Part shown: positions 43,884-52,250 of the stretch, one piece after another
How positions within the stretch are numbered: position 1 is the first letter of the stretch
How the letters are laid out: each line of letters starts with the position of its first letter
From: an uncultured Prevotellaceae bacterium
Lineage (GTDB): Bacteria > Bacteroidota > Bacteroidia > Bacteroidales > Bacteroidaceae
NCBI GenBank assembly: GCA_937898415.1
Contig: CALDLA010000168.1
Span: 1 to 52,250, forward strand
Reading direction: 5' to 3'
Length of the DNA stretch: 52,250 bases
Position numbers and translations under genes: made by a program
Notes under the pieces: model-generated
The model's database searches: none
What the model was told of the DNA's origin: nothing
Seen by the model: the letters and a program-made list of their open reading frames with translations, nothing else

Positions 43884-44753
43884 ATGGAAACATCTGAGAT
43901 ATTAAAGAAAGTACGAAAGATAGAAATCAAGACGCGCGGCCTGAGCTCGCAAGTTTTCGCCGGACAGTACCATTCGGCCTTCAAGGGTCGTGGTATGGCC
44001 TTCAGCGAGGTGCGCGAGTATCAGTATGGCGACGATGTTCGCGATATTGACTGGAACGTGACCGCCCGCTTCCACCGCCCTTACGTGAAGGTGTTTGAGG
44101 AGGAGCGCGAACTGACGGTCATGCTGCTCGTCGACGTCAGCGGTTCGCTGGACTTCGGTACGCAGGTACAGATGAAGCGCGACATGGTGACGGAGATTGC
44201 CGCTACCATCGCCTTCTCGGCCATTCAGAACAATGACAAGATTGGCGTGGTGTTCTTCTCTGACAAGATAGAGAAGTACATACCACCGAAGAAAGGCCGC
44301 AAGCACATCCTCTACATCATCCGCGAGATGCTGGACTTCAAACCGGAGTCACGTCGTACGGATGTCCGTCAGGCTATTGAGTTCATGACGAGTGTCCAGA
44401 AGCGTCGTACGACGACCTTTATCCTCAGCGACTTCTACGTCCGTCAGGACTTCCTGCAGTCGCTGCAGATTTGTAACCGTAAGCACGACGTGGTGGCCAT
44501 TCAGGTCTACGACCCCCGTGCCCGTGAATTGCCTGACGTGGGACTGATGAAGGTAGTCGATGCCGAGACTGGTTTCGAACAGTATGTCGACACGGGCTCC
44601 AAGAGCCTGCGCCGTGCGTACAATAATTACTGGATGGGTCGTCAGAAAGACTTGAAGGATACTTTTACGCGAAGCAATGTCGACAATGTCAGCATTGCCA
44701 CTAATGAGGACTACGTCAAGTCACTGCTCGGATTGTTTAAGCAAAGAAGCTGA
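43884..44753 (+). CDS. DUF58-domain (VWA-like) protein of the Bat cluster
   Basis: 289 aa from ATG 43884. Typical DUF58 stretch HSAFKGRGMAFSEVREYQYGDDVRDIDWNVTAR, then a VWA-like domain with a MIDAS-type DVSGS (LLVDVSGSLDFG) and DKIGVVFFSD. No TM helix, so cytoplasmic or membrane-peripheral. DUF58 proteins work with MoxR in cell-envelope stress and aerotolerance clusters. A TTG two codons upstream is in the repeat tract and is not favoured. Confidence 0.92.
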   Translation: METSEILKKVRKIEIKTRGLSSQVFAGQYHSAFKGRGMAFSEVREYQYGDDVRDIDWNVTARFHRPYVKVFEEERELTVMLLVDVSGSLDFGTQVQMKRDMVTEIAATIAFSAIQNNDKIGVVFFSDKIEKYIPPKKGRKHILYIIREMLDFKPESRRTDVRQAIEFMTSVQKRRTTTFILSDFYVRQDFLQSLQICNRKHDVVAIQVYDPRARELPDVGLMKVVDAETGFEQYVDTGSKSLRRAYNNYWMGRQKDLKDTFTRSNVDNVSIATNEDYVKSLLGLFKQRS

Positions 44754-44754
44754 A

Positions 44755-44923
44755 GCGGCCTTCGGCCTAGTGAAGAAGTGAAGAGTGAAGAAGTGAAGAA
44801 GTGAAGAGTGAAGAAGTGAAAAGTATGAAAAAGTGTAAATACGATATGAACAGTAGGTGGATGTGTCTCGCGATACTATTCACTATTCACTGTTCACTAT
44901 TCGTTAGCCACGCAGTGGCGCAG
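44755..44923. repeat. First copy of a leader plus signal-peptide repeat
   Basis: GCGGCCTTCGGCC hairpin (44755-44767), then AGTGAAG/AAGTGAAG units (44769-44823), then the start of the next gene with a heptamer core at 44876-44903 (CTATTCA, CTATTCA, CTGTTCA, CTATTCG). The coding part matches 48778-48876 with 3 differences in 99 bases, and the first 44 bases match 48657 on exactly. Similarity ends just after the signal peptide. Confidence 0.9.
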
Positions 44924-45952
44924 GTCACCGTTGTTGCTGCCATTGACTCTATTGAGATGCTCATCGGTGAGCAGGTACATGTCACGGTGACTGCCACCAT
45001 GAAGGAAGGGGCGAAGGTGGAGTTCCCGGTCTTCAAGCCCATGCAGCAGATTATTCCCGGCGTTGAGGTACTGAAGAGCAACGAACTGGGTGTCAAGGGT
45101 AAGGAGAACGGCTTCGTTGACCGCTCGGTGGTCTATACGCTGACTTCGTTCGACGACACCCTCTACTACTTGCCGCCCTTCGTGGTGAAGGTCGACGGAA
45201 AACCGTATGAAAGCAAGAGCCTTGCACTGAAAGTTCTTGGGATAGAGGTAGATACCGTTCATGTGGACCAGTTCTTCGGCCCCAAGGACGTACAAGACAA
45301 CCCGTTCCAGTGGAGCGACTGGAGCCTGCTCTTCTGGCTTAGTGTCTTGATGTTGCTGTTGATGGCCGTCGGCTACTACCTCTACCTCCGTCTGCGTGAT
45401 AACAAGCCTATCATTACCCGCATCCGTATTGTGAAACGCCTGCTGCCTCACCAGAAGGCCATGAAGGAGATTGAGCAGATAAAGGCCGATAAGATGCAGA
45501 ACGCGGAGAACCCCAAGGAATACTACACCAAGCTGACCGACACGCTGCGTAAGTACATTGAAGACCGCTACGGCTTCAATGCCATGGAGATGACCAGCTC
45601 AGAGATTATCGAGCGCCTGGAGCGCGCCCTGACTGACGATGCCCAGTCGGCAGAGACGATGAAAGCCGAACTGCGCCAGCTCTTCACTACTGCCGACCTC
45701 GTGAAATTTGCCAAGTACTCGACGATGATTAACGAGAACGACGCCAACCTTGTCAGTGCCATCGACTTTATCAACCAGACGAAGCTTGAGAATGTGCCTA
45801 CTGAGGAGACTGTGAAGCCCGAACTGACGGAGGCCGACCAGCGGACGGTCAAGACACGTAAGACGCTGAAGGCCTTCATCACGCTGATCGTCATTGTTAG
45901 TGTGGCGCTGCTGGGCTATGTGTTCTATGGACTGTATCAATTATTGAACTAA
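44825..45952 (+). CDS. Bat-cluster membrane protein (BatD-like N-terminal domain), probably DUF4381-type
   Basis: 375 aa. Signal peptide ending SHAVAQ, a beta-rich periplasmic domain (about 33-155, VTVVAAIDSIEMLIGEQVHV), a TM helix (about 172-195, WSLLFWLSVLMLLLMAVGYYLYLRL), a helical cytoplasmic part (about 200-345) and a final TM helix (TLKAFITLIVIVSVALLGYVFYGL). Its place between DUF58 and BatA is usual for Bacteroidales Bat operons. ATG at 44825 is chosen; the frame's GTG at 44801 would translate repeat sequence. The signal peptide is almost identical to that of BatD/E. Confidence 0.83.
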   Translation: MKKCKYDMNSRWMCLAILFTIHCSLFVSHAVAQVTVVAAIDSIEMLIGEQVHVTVTATMKEGAKVEFPVFKPMQQIIPGVEVLKSNELGVKGKENGFVDRSVVYTLTSFDDTLYYLPPFVVKVDGKPYESKSLALKVLGIEVDTVHVDQFFGPKDVQDNPFQWSDWSLLFWLSVLMLLLMAVGYYLYLRLRDNKPIITRIRIVKRLLPHQKAMKEIEQIKADKMQNAENPKEYYTKLTDTLRKYIEDRYGFNAMEMTSSEIIERLERALTDDAQSAETMKAELRQLFTTADLVKFAKYSTMINENDANLVSAIDFINQTKLENVPTEETVKPELTEADQRTVKTRKTLKAFITLIVIVSVALLGYVFYGLYQLLN

Positions 45953-45956
45953 GGAA

Positions 45957-46955
45957 ATGGAATTTGCCAATAAAGAATATCTGTTTTTGCTCCTGCTGCT
46001 GATACCTTATATATTATGGTATCTGATGTATCGCCAGAAGAGCGAGCCGACAATGCGCATGAGCGACACCTTCGCCTTCCGCTATGCCCCGAAGAGCTGG
46101 AAGGTACGCCTGATGCCGTTGCAGATGCTGCTGCGTATGCTGGCCTTCACCATGATCGTTGTTGTACTGGCACGTCCGCAGACCCGCAACTCGTGGAAAA
46201 ATAAGACCATTGAGGGTATTGACATCATGCTGGCGATGGACGTCAGTACGTCGATGCTGGCCGAAGACCTGAAACCCAACCGCCTGGAGGCTGCCAAGCA
46301 GGTGGCCGCAGAATTTATCTCAGGGCGTCCCAACGACAACATCGGTCTGAGCATCTTTGCCGGTGAGGCTTTTACGCAGTGTCCCATGACCACCGACCAT
46401 GCCTCGTTGCTCAACCTGCTGCAGAATGTACGGACTGACATTGCACAGCGCGGACTGATAGAAGATGGTACGGCCATCGGCATGGGACTGGCCAACAGCG
46501 TCAGCCGCTTGAAGGACTCGAAGGCCAAGAGCCGCGTGGTCATCCTGCTGACCGACGGTTCCAACAACCGTGGCGACATCTCGCCGATGACGGCAGCCGA
46601 GATTGCAAAGAGCCTCGGTATCCGCGTCTATACGGTGGGTGTGGGCAGCAACAAGGTGGCTCCTTACCCGATGCCTGTGGCGGGTGGTGTCCAGTATGTC
46701 AATATCCCCGTCGAGATTGACAACGAGACCCTGCGCGGCATTGCCAAGGCTACTGACGGTGACTTCTACCGGGCCACCAACACGAAGGAACTGAACCAGA
46801 TATACAAGGAGATTGACCAGTTAGAGAAGTCAAAGCTCAACGTCAAGTCATACAGCAAGAAGTACGATGTCTACCAGCCCTTTGCCCTTGTGGCTGTGCT
46901 GGCACTACTGCTGGAGCTGTTTTTGCGTATAACTGTATTTAGGAGGATACCATAA
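45957..46955 (+). CDS. batA: BatA, VWA-domain membrane protein
   Basis: 332 aa. Two N-terminal TM segments (EYLFLLLLLIPYILWYLMY and LQMLLRMLAFTMIVVVLA), then a VWA domain with MIDAS DVSTS (MAMDVSTSMLAEDLKPNRLE), TDGSNNRGD, and a C-terminal TM helix (PFALVAVLALLLELFLRITVF). BatA faces the periplasm in the Bat complex, linked to aerotolerance in Bacteroides fragilis. It starts 4 bases after the upstream gene and ends 1 base before batB/C. Confidence 0.92.
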   Translation: MEFANKEYLFLLLLLIPYILWYLMYRQKSEPTMRMSDTFAFRYAPKSWKVRLMPLQMLLRMLAFTMIVVVLARPQTRNSWKNKTIEGIDIMLAMDVSTSMLAEDLKPNRLEAAKQVAAEFISGRPNDNIGLSIFAGEAFTQCPMTTDHASLLNLLQNVRTDIAQRGLIEDGTAIGMGLANSVSRLKDSKAKSRVVILLTDGSNNRGDISPMTAAEIAKSLGIRVYTVGVGSNKVAPYPMPVAGGVQYVNIPVEIDNETLRGIAKATDGDFYRATNTKELNQIYKEIDQLEKSKLNVKSYSKKYDVYQPFALVAVLALLLELFLRITVFRRIP

Positions 46956-46956
46956 G

Positions 46957-48654
46957 ATGTTTAGATTTGAAGACCCACAATATCTGTACCTCTTGCTGCT
47001 GATACCGTTATTGGCAGTCATCAGGTTTGTTACCTACCGTAATCAGAAGAAACGACTGCGTAAGTTTGGTGACCCCAAACTACTGAAGGAACTCATGCCC
47101 GACGTCTCGCGCTGGCGTCCTGGTGTCAAGTTCTGGTTGTTGGAGGCAGCCTTGGCGCTTCTCATCTTGATGCTGGCTCGTCCGCAGATGGGCACGAAGA
47201 TTAGCCACGAGAAGCGTAATGGCATAGAGACTATCATCTGCGTCGATATCAGTAACTCCATGCGCGCCGAGGATGTGTCACCCAGTCGTCTGGACCGTGC
47301 CAAGATGATGGTTGAGAATCTGGTGGATCACTTCACCGACGACAAGATAGGACTGATTGTCTTTGCCGGCGATGCCTTTGTGCAGTTGCCCATTACCAGT
47401 GACTATGTTTCGGCCAAGATGTTCCTGTCTGCCATCGACCCGTCGATGATGGCTACCCAGGGTACCGATATTGCCCGTGCCATCGAGATGGCTACCCATA
47501 GCTTCACTCAGGAAAAAGGTATCGGCAAGGCCATCATCGTCATTACTGACGGTGAGGACCATGAAGGTGGTGCCACAGAGGCTGCTGAAGCTGCCAAGAA
47601 GTCTGACATGCGTGTATATATGCTGGGTATCGGTTCCACGCAGGGAGCTCCCATCCCCATACCTGGCAGCAATGACTATATGATGGACAATACGGGTCAG
47701 ACGGTCATGTCGGCCCTTAATGAGGATATGTGTAAGCAGATAGCGTCAGCTGGTGGCGGTGCCTACATTCATGTCGAGAACAATAGCAATGCCCAGGATT
47801 TACTGGATCAGGAACTCGACAAACTGTCGAAAAAGGAGACGCAGTCGACTATTTACAGCGACTACGACGAGCAGTTCCAGGCCTTTGGCATCCTGGCGTT
47901 GTTGTTGCTCATTATTGAGATTTGCCTGATGGAGAGCAAGAATCCGCTGATGAAGCGTGTGTCATTGTTCGGTGCCCGTAAGAAGGCTGCTGCGACGGTG
48001 TTGCTGTTGTTGGTGGCCATGAGCATGAGCGCGCAGACTGACCGTCTGTACGTCCGTCAAGGCAATAAGCAGTTCAGGGCGGGTGACTATCCCAATGCCG
48101 AGGTGTCTTACCGAAAAGCCTTGGAGAAGAACGACCGCAACCCGCAGGCACTTTACAACTTGGGAAATGCCCTGCTGGCACAGAATAAGGATTCAGCGGC
48201 CGTTGCCGAGTTTGAGAAAGCTACCAAAGTTGAAACCAATGAGCTGCGCAAATCGAAGTCCTTCCACAATATGGGTGTCATCTGCCAGCGTCACGAGATG
48301 TATGGTGAGGCTATCGAAGCCTACAAGCAGAGTCTGCGTCTGAACCCATCTGACGACGAGACCCGCTACAACCTGGAACTCTGCAAGCGCCAGCAGAAGA
48401 AGCAACAGCAGAACCAGCAGAACAAAGACAACAAGGACAAGAAAGATCAACAGAAGCAGGATCAGCAAAAGCAGGATCAGCAGAAACAGCAGCAGGACAA
48501 GCAGCAGCAACAGCAGAAGCAGGAACCCAAGATGAGCAAGGAGAACGCTGAGCAGTTGTTGAACGCTGCCATGCAGCAGGAGAAAGAGACGCAGGAGCGC
48601 ATGAAGAAAGCCCAGCAGCGTCCGCAGCGTCGTCATATTGAAAAGAATTGGTAA
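46957..48654 (+). CDS. BatB-BatC fusion: VWA membrane protein joined to a TPR protein
   Basis: 565 aa. Residues 1-330 are BatB: two TM segments, VWA with MIDAS DISNS (CVDISNSMRAEDVSPSRLD), TDGEDHEGG, and a TM (FGILALLLLIIEICLM). Residues 333-355 (RKKAAATVLLLLVAMSMSAQ) are a former BatC signal peptide kept inside the frame. Then TPR repeats (about 365-455, YRKALEKNDRNPQALYNLGNALL) and a Gln/Lys/Asp-rich low-complexity tail (about 468-530). The junction has no stop or frame change, so this is one continuous gene. Members elsewhere are usually separate. Confidence 0.9.
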   Translation: MFRFEDPQYLYLLLLIPLLAVIRFVTYRNQKKRLRKFGDPKLLKELMPDVSRWRPGVKFWLLEAALALLILMLARPQMGTKISHEKRNGIETIICVDISNSMRAEDVSPSRLDRAKMMVENLVDHFTDDKIGLIVFAGDAFVQLPITSDYVSAKMFLSAIDPSMMATQGTDIARAIEMATHSFTQEKGIGKAIIVITDGEDHEGGATEAAEAAKKSDMRVYMLGIGSTQGAPIPIPGSNDYMMDNTGQTVMSALNEDMCKQIASAGGGAYIHVENNSNAQDLLDQELDKLSKKETQSTIYSDYDEQFQAFGILALLLLIIEICLMESKNPLMKRVSLFGARKKAAATVLLLLVAMSMSAQTDRLYVRQGNKQFRAGDYPNAEVSYRKALEKNDRNPQALYNLGNALLAQNKDSAAVAEFEKATKVETNELRKSKSFHNMGVICQRHEMYGEAIEAYKQSLRLNPSDDETRYNLELCKRQQKKQQQNQQNKDNKDKKDQQKQDQQKQDQQKQQQDKQQQQQKQEPKMSKENAEQLLNAAMQQEKETQERMKKAQQRPQRRHIEKNW

Positions 48655-48656
48655 TT

Positions 48657-48876
48657 GCGGCCTTCGGCCTAGTGAAGAAGTGAAGAGTGAAGAAGTGAAG
48701 AGTGAAAAGTGAAGAAGTGAAAAGTGAAGAGTGAAGAAGTGAAGAGAGAAAAAGTGAAAAGTGAAGTTTATAATAAGATGAAAAAGTGTAAATACGGTAT
48801 GAACAGTAGGTGGATGTTTCTCGCGATACTATTCACTATTCACTGTTCACTATTCGTTAGCCGCGCAGTGGCGCAG
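48657..48876. repeat. Second, expanded copy of the leader plus signal-peptide repeat
   Basis: Same parts as 44755-44923: hairpin GCGGCCTTCGGCC, AGTGAAR units (48671-48766, about twice as many), and the signal-peptide segment with heptamers at 48829-48856. It lies between batB/C and batD/E. The ATG at 48778 is the first sensible start after the tract. Confidence 0.9.
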
Positions 48877-51393
48877 ACGCTCACCGCCAACGCCCCGTCG
48901 CATGTGGCCGTCGGTGAGCAGTTCCGCCTTTCCTATACGGTGAATACACAGGATGTCAGCGACTTCCGTGTGGGCGACCTGCCTGATGCCTTCGAGGTGT
49001 TGATGGGTCCCAGCCGCTCGTCACAGTCGAGTTTTCAGATTATCAACGGTCACACCAGTCAGTCATCCTCCATTACCTTTACCTATATTGTCGTAGCTGT
49101 CAAGAACGGTACGTTCACCATTCCTGCGGCCCATGTTACGGCTGAGGGTAAGAGTGTGTCGTCCAGTCAACTGAAGATTACCGTCTCTGGTCAGGCGCAA
49201 GCCGGACAGGGTGGGGGACAGCGTCAGCAGCGGGTGCAGCCCCAGCCACGTGCTGCTGGTACGCCCATTTCAGGTTCCGATCTTTTTATCAAGGTCAGTG
49301 CCAACAAGAAGCGTGTTTACGAACAGGAACCGGTATTGCTGACGTATAAGGTCTATACGCTGGTGGACTTGACGCAGTTGGAAGGAAAAATGCCTGAACT
49401 TAACGGTTTCCATACACAGGAAGTGCCGCTGCCGCAGCAGAAGAGTTTCAAGATTGAGAACGTCAACGGTCGTCCCTATCGTACGGTGACGTGGTCGCAG
49501 TACGTCATGTTCCCTCAAATAACGGGTAAGCTCAAGATTCCCAGCATCACGTTCAACGGTATCGTCATCCAGCAGAACCGCGCCGTCGACCCTTTCGAGG
49601 CTTTTTTCAATGGTGGTTCCGGCTATGTGGAGGTTAAGAAGCAGATACAGGCTCCGGGCATTGAGATACAGGTCGCCCCGCTGCCCCAGCGTCCTGCGGG
49701 TTTCTCGGGTGGTGTAGGCCGTTTCAATATCTCGGCCCAGCTTGACAACCGCGAGGTAAAGGCCAACGAGGCCGTTAAGTTGCGTGTCATTGTCAGCGGC
49801 ATTGGTAACCTCAAGCTCATCAAGCAGCCCGTGGTGGAGTTCCCCAAGGACTTCGACCGCTATGATGCCAAGGTCACCGACAAGTCAAAGCTGACCACCA
49901 ACGGTGTCGAGGGCTCTATGATTTACGACTTCCTGGCGGTGCCCCGTCATCCTGGCAAGTTTGAGATTCCCCCTATCTCCTTTACCTATTACGATACGGG
50001 ATCGAACGCCTATAAGACTGTTAAGACCGAGGGTTTCACGCTCGACGTGCAGAAAGGTACGGGCAGTGGTTCCTCTGTTGATGACTATACGGGTCAAGAA
50101 GACTTGAAACTGCTGAACAAGGACATCCGTTACATCAAGACGGGTAAAACCACTCAGCATGACGATAGTCAGTTCTTCTTCGGCAGTACCGCTTACTGGC
50201 TGTCTTTGGCTGTGCTGGCACTCATCTTCATCTCGCTGTTTATTGTCTTCCGTCAGCGCGCCATCGAGAATGCAGATATCGTCGGCCAGCGTGCCGGACG
50301 TGCCAACAAGGTGGCTACGAAGCGACTGAAGAAAGCCTCGCGTCTGATGAAGGAGAACAAGCCATCGGCGTTCTACGACGAAGTACTCCGTGCCCTCTGG
50401 GGTTATGTCGGTGACAAACTGAACATTCCCGTTGAGCAGTTGTCGCGTGAGAATATTGCCGACCGGTTGTCTGCCCGTGGTGTCGGTCAGGAGGTTATCG
50501 ACCAGTTTATAGGTGCCATCGACGAATGCGAGTTCGAGCGCTACGCTCCTGGTGACCCGAAGGGAAATATGAACAAGGTATTCGAGAAAGCTATGAATGC
50601 GATTGAACAGATAGAAGACGGCATGAAGCATCGCCGCCGTGCGCTTAAGTCTTCAACTGTCGTGCTGTTGCTGATGTTGTTGCTGCCTACTGGCGTTGGG
50701 GCTGCTACAAACAAGGCCGAGGCCGACAGCGCCTACGCTCAGGGCCACTACCAGCAAGCTGTCAAGGACTATAGCGAACTGCTGAAGAAAGGCGTCAGTG
50801 CCGACCTCTATTACAACCTCGGCAACGCTTACTACCGTATGGACGAGATTCCCCGTGCTGTGCTGAACTATGAACGTGCCCTGCTATTGTCGCCCGGCGA
50901 TGCAGATATTCGCTTCAACCTGCAGATGGCCCGCTCGAAGACCATCGACAAGATTACGCCTGAGTCTGAGATGTTCTTCGTTACGTGGTATCACTCACTG
51001 GTCAACATGACCAGTGTCGACGGCTGGGCTCGCATGGCCCTCGTCGCCTTGGCCTTGGCTATTGTGCTGGCTTTGCTCTATCTCTTTGCAGGCACGGTCT
51101 GGCTGCGCAAGGTGGGTTTCTTCGGTGCCTTTGGCCTGATTGTGGTCTTCATCGTTGCCAATGTCTTTGCCCACGTCCAGAAGCAGAGTTTCACCAGTCG
51201 TTCTGGAGCCATCATCATGGCCCCTGCCGCCACTGTCAAGAGTACTCCCGCCGCTCAGGGCACCGACCTCTTCATCCTCCACGAGGGCACCAAGGTTAAC
51301 ATCACTGACGGTTCAATGCGTCAGTGGAAGCGTATCCGTGTGGCCGACGGCAAGGAGGGCTGGGTGGAGACCTCGCAGATAGAAGTGATTTGA
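48778..51393 (+). CDS. BatD-BatE fusion: oxygen-tolerance protein joined to TPR/SH3 protein
   Basis: 871 aa. Signal peptide ending SRAVAQ, BatD beta domains (about 35-465, LTANAPSHVAVGEQF), TM (about 475-497), cytoplasmic helical part, then an internal former signal peptide (about 620-640, KHRRRALKSSTVVLLLMLLLPTGVGA), BatE TPRs (about 645-715, YYNLGNAYYRMDEIPRAVLNYERALLL), two TM helices (about 755-800), and a C-terminal SH3-like domain (ending KEGWVETSQIEVI). Topology stays consistent: the Arg-rich flank is cytoplasmic and the TPRs return to the periplasm. The start at 48724 is rejected because it translates repeats. Confidence 0.9.
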   Translation: MKKCKYGMNSRWMFLAILFTIHCSLFVSRAVAQTLTANAPSHVAVGEQFRLSYTVNTQDVSDFRVGDLPDAFEVLMGPSRSSQSSFQIINGHTSQSSSITFTYIVVAVKNGTFTIPAAHVTAEGKSVSSSQLKITVSGQAQAGQGGGQRQQRVQPQPRAAGTPISGSDLFIKVSANKKRVYEQEPVLLTYKVYTLVDLTQLEGKMPELNGFHTQEVPLPQQKSFKIENVNGRPYRTVTWSQYVMFPQITGKLKIPSITFNGIVIQQNRAVDPFEAFFNGGSGYVEVKKQIQAPGIEIQVAPLPQRPAGFSGGVGRFNISAQLDNREVKANEAVKLRVIVSGIGNLKLIKQPVVEFPKDFDRYDAKVTDKSKLTTNGVEGSMIYDFLAVPRHPGKFEIPPISFTYYDTGSNAYKTVKTEGFTLDVQKGTGSGSSVDDYTGQEDLKLLNKDIRYIKTGKTTQHDDSQFFFGSTAYWLSLAVLALIFISLFIVFRQRAIENADIVGQRAGRANKVATKRLKKASRLMKENKPSAFYDEVLRALWGYVGDKLNIPVEQLSRENIADRLSARGVGQEVIDQFIGAIDECEFERYAPGDPKGNMNKVFEKAMNAIEQIEDGMKHRRRALKSSTVVLLLMLLLPTGVGAATNKAEADSAYAQGHYQQAVKDYSELLKKGVSADLYYNLGNAYYRMDEIPRAVLNYERALLLSPGDADIRFNLQMARSKTIDKITPESEMFFVTWYHSLVNMTSVDGWARMALVALALAIVLALLYLFAGTVWLRKVGFFGAFGLIVVFIVANVFAHVQKQSFTSRSGAIIMAPAATVKSTPAAQGTDLFILHEGTKVNITDGSMRQWKRIRVADGKEGWVETSQIEVI

Positions 51394-51403
51394 GTTGTTG
51401 TGA

Positions 51404-52102
51404 ATGATGGAAACGTTGATTGACTTTGACAGATGGCTTCTGTTGGCCGTGAACGGCAGTTCATCGCTCTACTTCGATGGAGTGGTGAAGGTACTCACGA
51501 CGGCTACAACATGGATTCCACTCTATCTGGCACTATTCTATCTGGTCATGAAAAACAACGATTCCGTCCGTAAGATTTTCTTTATCGTAGGTTGTGCCGG
51601 TCTCTGCTATCTCTTTGCCGGTGCCATTGACGACGGCATTGTCAAGCCCCTTGTTGCACGCTGGCGACCTACCCACGATGAAGTCATTGGCTGGCAGGTT
51701 GATGTCGTCGACGGATATCGTGGCGGCAAGTATGGCTTCTTTTCGGCACACGCCTGCAACACCTTCTCCATTGCTGTGTTCTTCAGCCTGCTGGTGCGTA
51801 GTCGTCTGCTGACCGTCGGGCTTGTCCTCTGGTCACTTGTCAACTGCTGGACACGCCTCTATCTTGGTGTCCACTTCCCCGGCGACATCCTTGTCGGACT
51901 GCTTTGGGGCGGTATCGTGGGTACAGCCGTCTATCTGTTCTACCAGTGGGCTGATCGTCACTATTCAAAGAGAGTAAAGTTCGTTTCATCACAGTATACG
52001 AATACCGGCTATCTGTATTCCGACATCGACGTGGTCATCCTTGTCCTCGTTTCACTCTTGTTGTACGCACTGTTTCGTGCTTGTTTCATGGTCAGCGCTT
52101 GA
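51404..52102 (+). CDS. PAP2-superfamily membrane phosphatase
   Basis: 232 aa with about five to six TM helices. The three PAP2 motifs: KPLVARWRP, FSAHACNT (Ser/His, in place of the common PSGH), and RLYLGVHFPGD with the nucleophile His and Asp. Family members remove phosphate from undecaprenyl-PP, phosphatidylglycerol-P or lipid A. ATG at 51404 or 51407. It follows batD/E by 10 bases and may be its last operon partner. A further hydrophobic segment lies at the C-terminus. Confidence 0.9.
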   Translation: MMETLIDFDRWLLLAVNGSSSLYFDGVVKVLTTATTWIPLYLALFYLVMKNNDSVRKIFFIVGCAGLCYLFAGAIDDGIVKPLVARWRPTHDEVIGWQVDVVDGYRGGKYGFFSAHACNTFSIAVFFSLLVRSRLLTVGLVLWSLVNCWTRLYLGVHFPGDILVGLLWGGIVGTAVYLFYQWADRHYSKRVKFVSSQYTNTGYLYSDIDVVILVLVSLLLYALFRACFMVSA

Positions 52103-52147
52103 AGTTGCCAATCTAGTCACGCTGCTATCGAATCGTTTCATTTTGTC

Positions 52148-52250
52148 ATGAATAATGATGTTTCTGACTACATTGCAGAAGAACCACCTATATTAGTGCT
52201 GAAAACGGATGATATCCACCCACCCAAATCGGTGATATCCGTTCACTTTT
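52148..52250 (+). CDS. Possible 5' end of a gene running out of the window
   Basis: An ATG at 52148 opens a frame with no stop to the last base (34 codons: MNNDVSDYIAEEPPILVLKTDD...). Too short to assign. The same bases contain an imperfect inverted repeat (ACGGATGATATCC / GGTGATATCCGT, 52202-52243). 52103-52147 shows nothing else. Confidence 0.35.
   Translation, partial: MNNDVSDYIAEEPPILVLKTDDIHPPKSVISVHF

Noticed and set aside
44801..44824. GTG start giving MKSEEVKS before the Bat signal peptide
   Set aside because: It would translate the AGTGAAR tract and spoil the signal peptide start; the ATG at 44825 is better. The same holds for 48724 versus 48778.
48193..48636. Leu-rich minus-strand frame that looks like a membrane protein
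   Set aside because: Complement of the Gln/Lys-rich tail of BatB/C (CAG/AAG codons read as CTG/CTT).
52202..52243. Inverted repeat at the window end as an attachment or dif-like site
   Set aside because: Arms are interrupted and the sequence continues as an open frame; too little context.

Overview
The window looks like chromosomal DNA of a member of the Bacteroidales, most like a gut or rumen Prevotellaceae. The clues are the TAnnTTTG (-7) / TTTG (-33) promoters before many genes, a Bat (aerotolerance-type) operon, a surface-lipoprotein export signal of the SDDDD type, a SerA with Lys in place of the catalytic His, and the family-level look of nearly every protein. Coding density is high: no gap exceeds 300 bases, and I see no tRNA, rRNA, insertion sequence, prophage or CRISPR array. 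The taxonomic call is inference from protein and promoter style, not from a marker gene comparison.

Layout. 1-3799 (+): 3' part of cstA, nadC, and an M23 peptidase overlapping nadC. 3854-9858 (-): an overlapping operon of three membrane sensors (dCache pseudo-kinase without ATPase domain; dCache histidine kinase; dCache SpoIIE/PP2C phosphatase) ending in a small membrane protein. 10030-11631 (-): FGGY sugar kinase, probably L-ribulokinase. 11835-16881 (+): a second, overlapping set of three dCache sensors (sensor only; pseudo-kinase without ATPase domain; degenerate kinase) followed by a small beta-barrel-like protein. 16936-18468 (-): araA; then a cytosol aminoacyl-histidine dipeptidase (-). 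20279-24577 (+): small membrane protein, OmpH-like lipoprotein, DbpA-like helicase, serC-serA. 24678-29792 (+): M28 peptidase with PDZ, membrane protein, surface calycin-like lipoprotein with a TonB receptor, secreted Ala/Lys-rich coiled coil. 29818-37217 (-): alpha/beta hydrolase, then lon-tgt-lptG-rhlE as an overlapping operon. 37305-52102 (+): trmN6-like methyltransferase, nitrilase, ftsY, a 27-aa microprotein, rimO, HU, a membrane-bound HU-LysM protein, and the moxR-DUF58-batA-batB/C-batD/E cluster, then a PAP2 phosphatase.

Most unusual content. (1) The two sensor sets read as paralogous, inverted triads flanking the sugar kinase gene. One triad keeps an intact kinase and an intact phosphatase. 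In the other the equivalent kinase has Glu for the phospho-acceptor His and a broken G1 box, and the phosphatase equivalent is only its sensor. Both triads hold a His-to-Asn pseudo-dimerisation protein lacking an ATPase domain. No response regulator, HPt or STAS partner is encoded in the window. (2) A family of 7-8 bp tandem tracts (consensus near AGTGAAR / YTTCACT and relatives) sits at gene junctions and, in frame, inside linkers of conserved proteins; it even encodes the hydrophobic core of two signal peptides. (3) A predicted transmembrane HU protein with a periplasmic LysM-like domain could tie DNA to the cell wall. (4) batB-batC and batD-batE are each fused into one gene with the second partner's signal peptide kept as an internal membrane segment.
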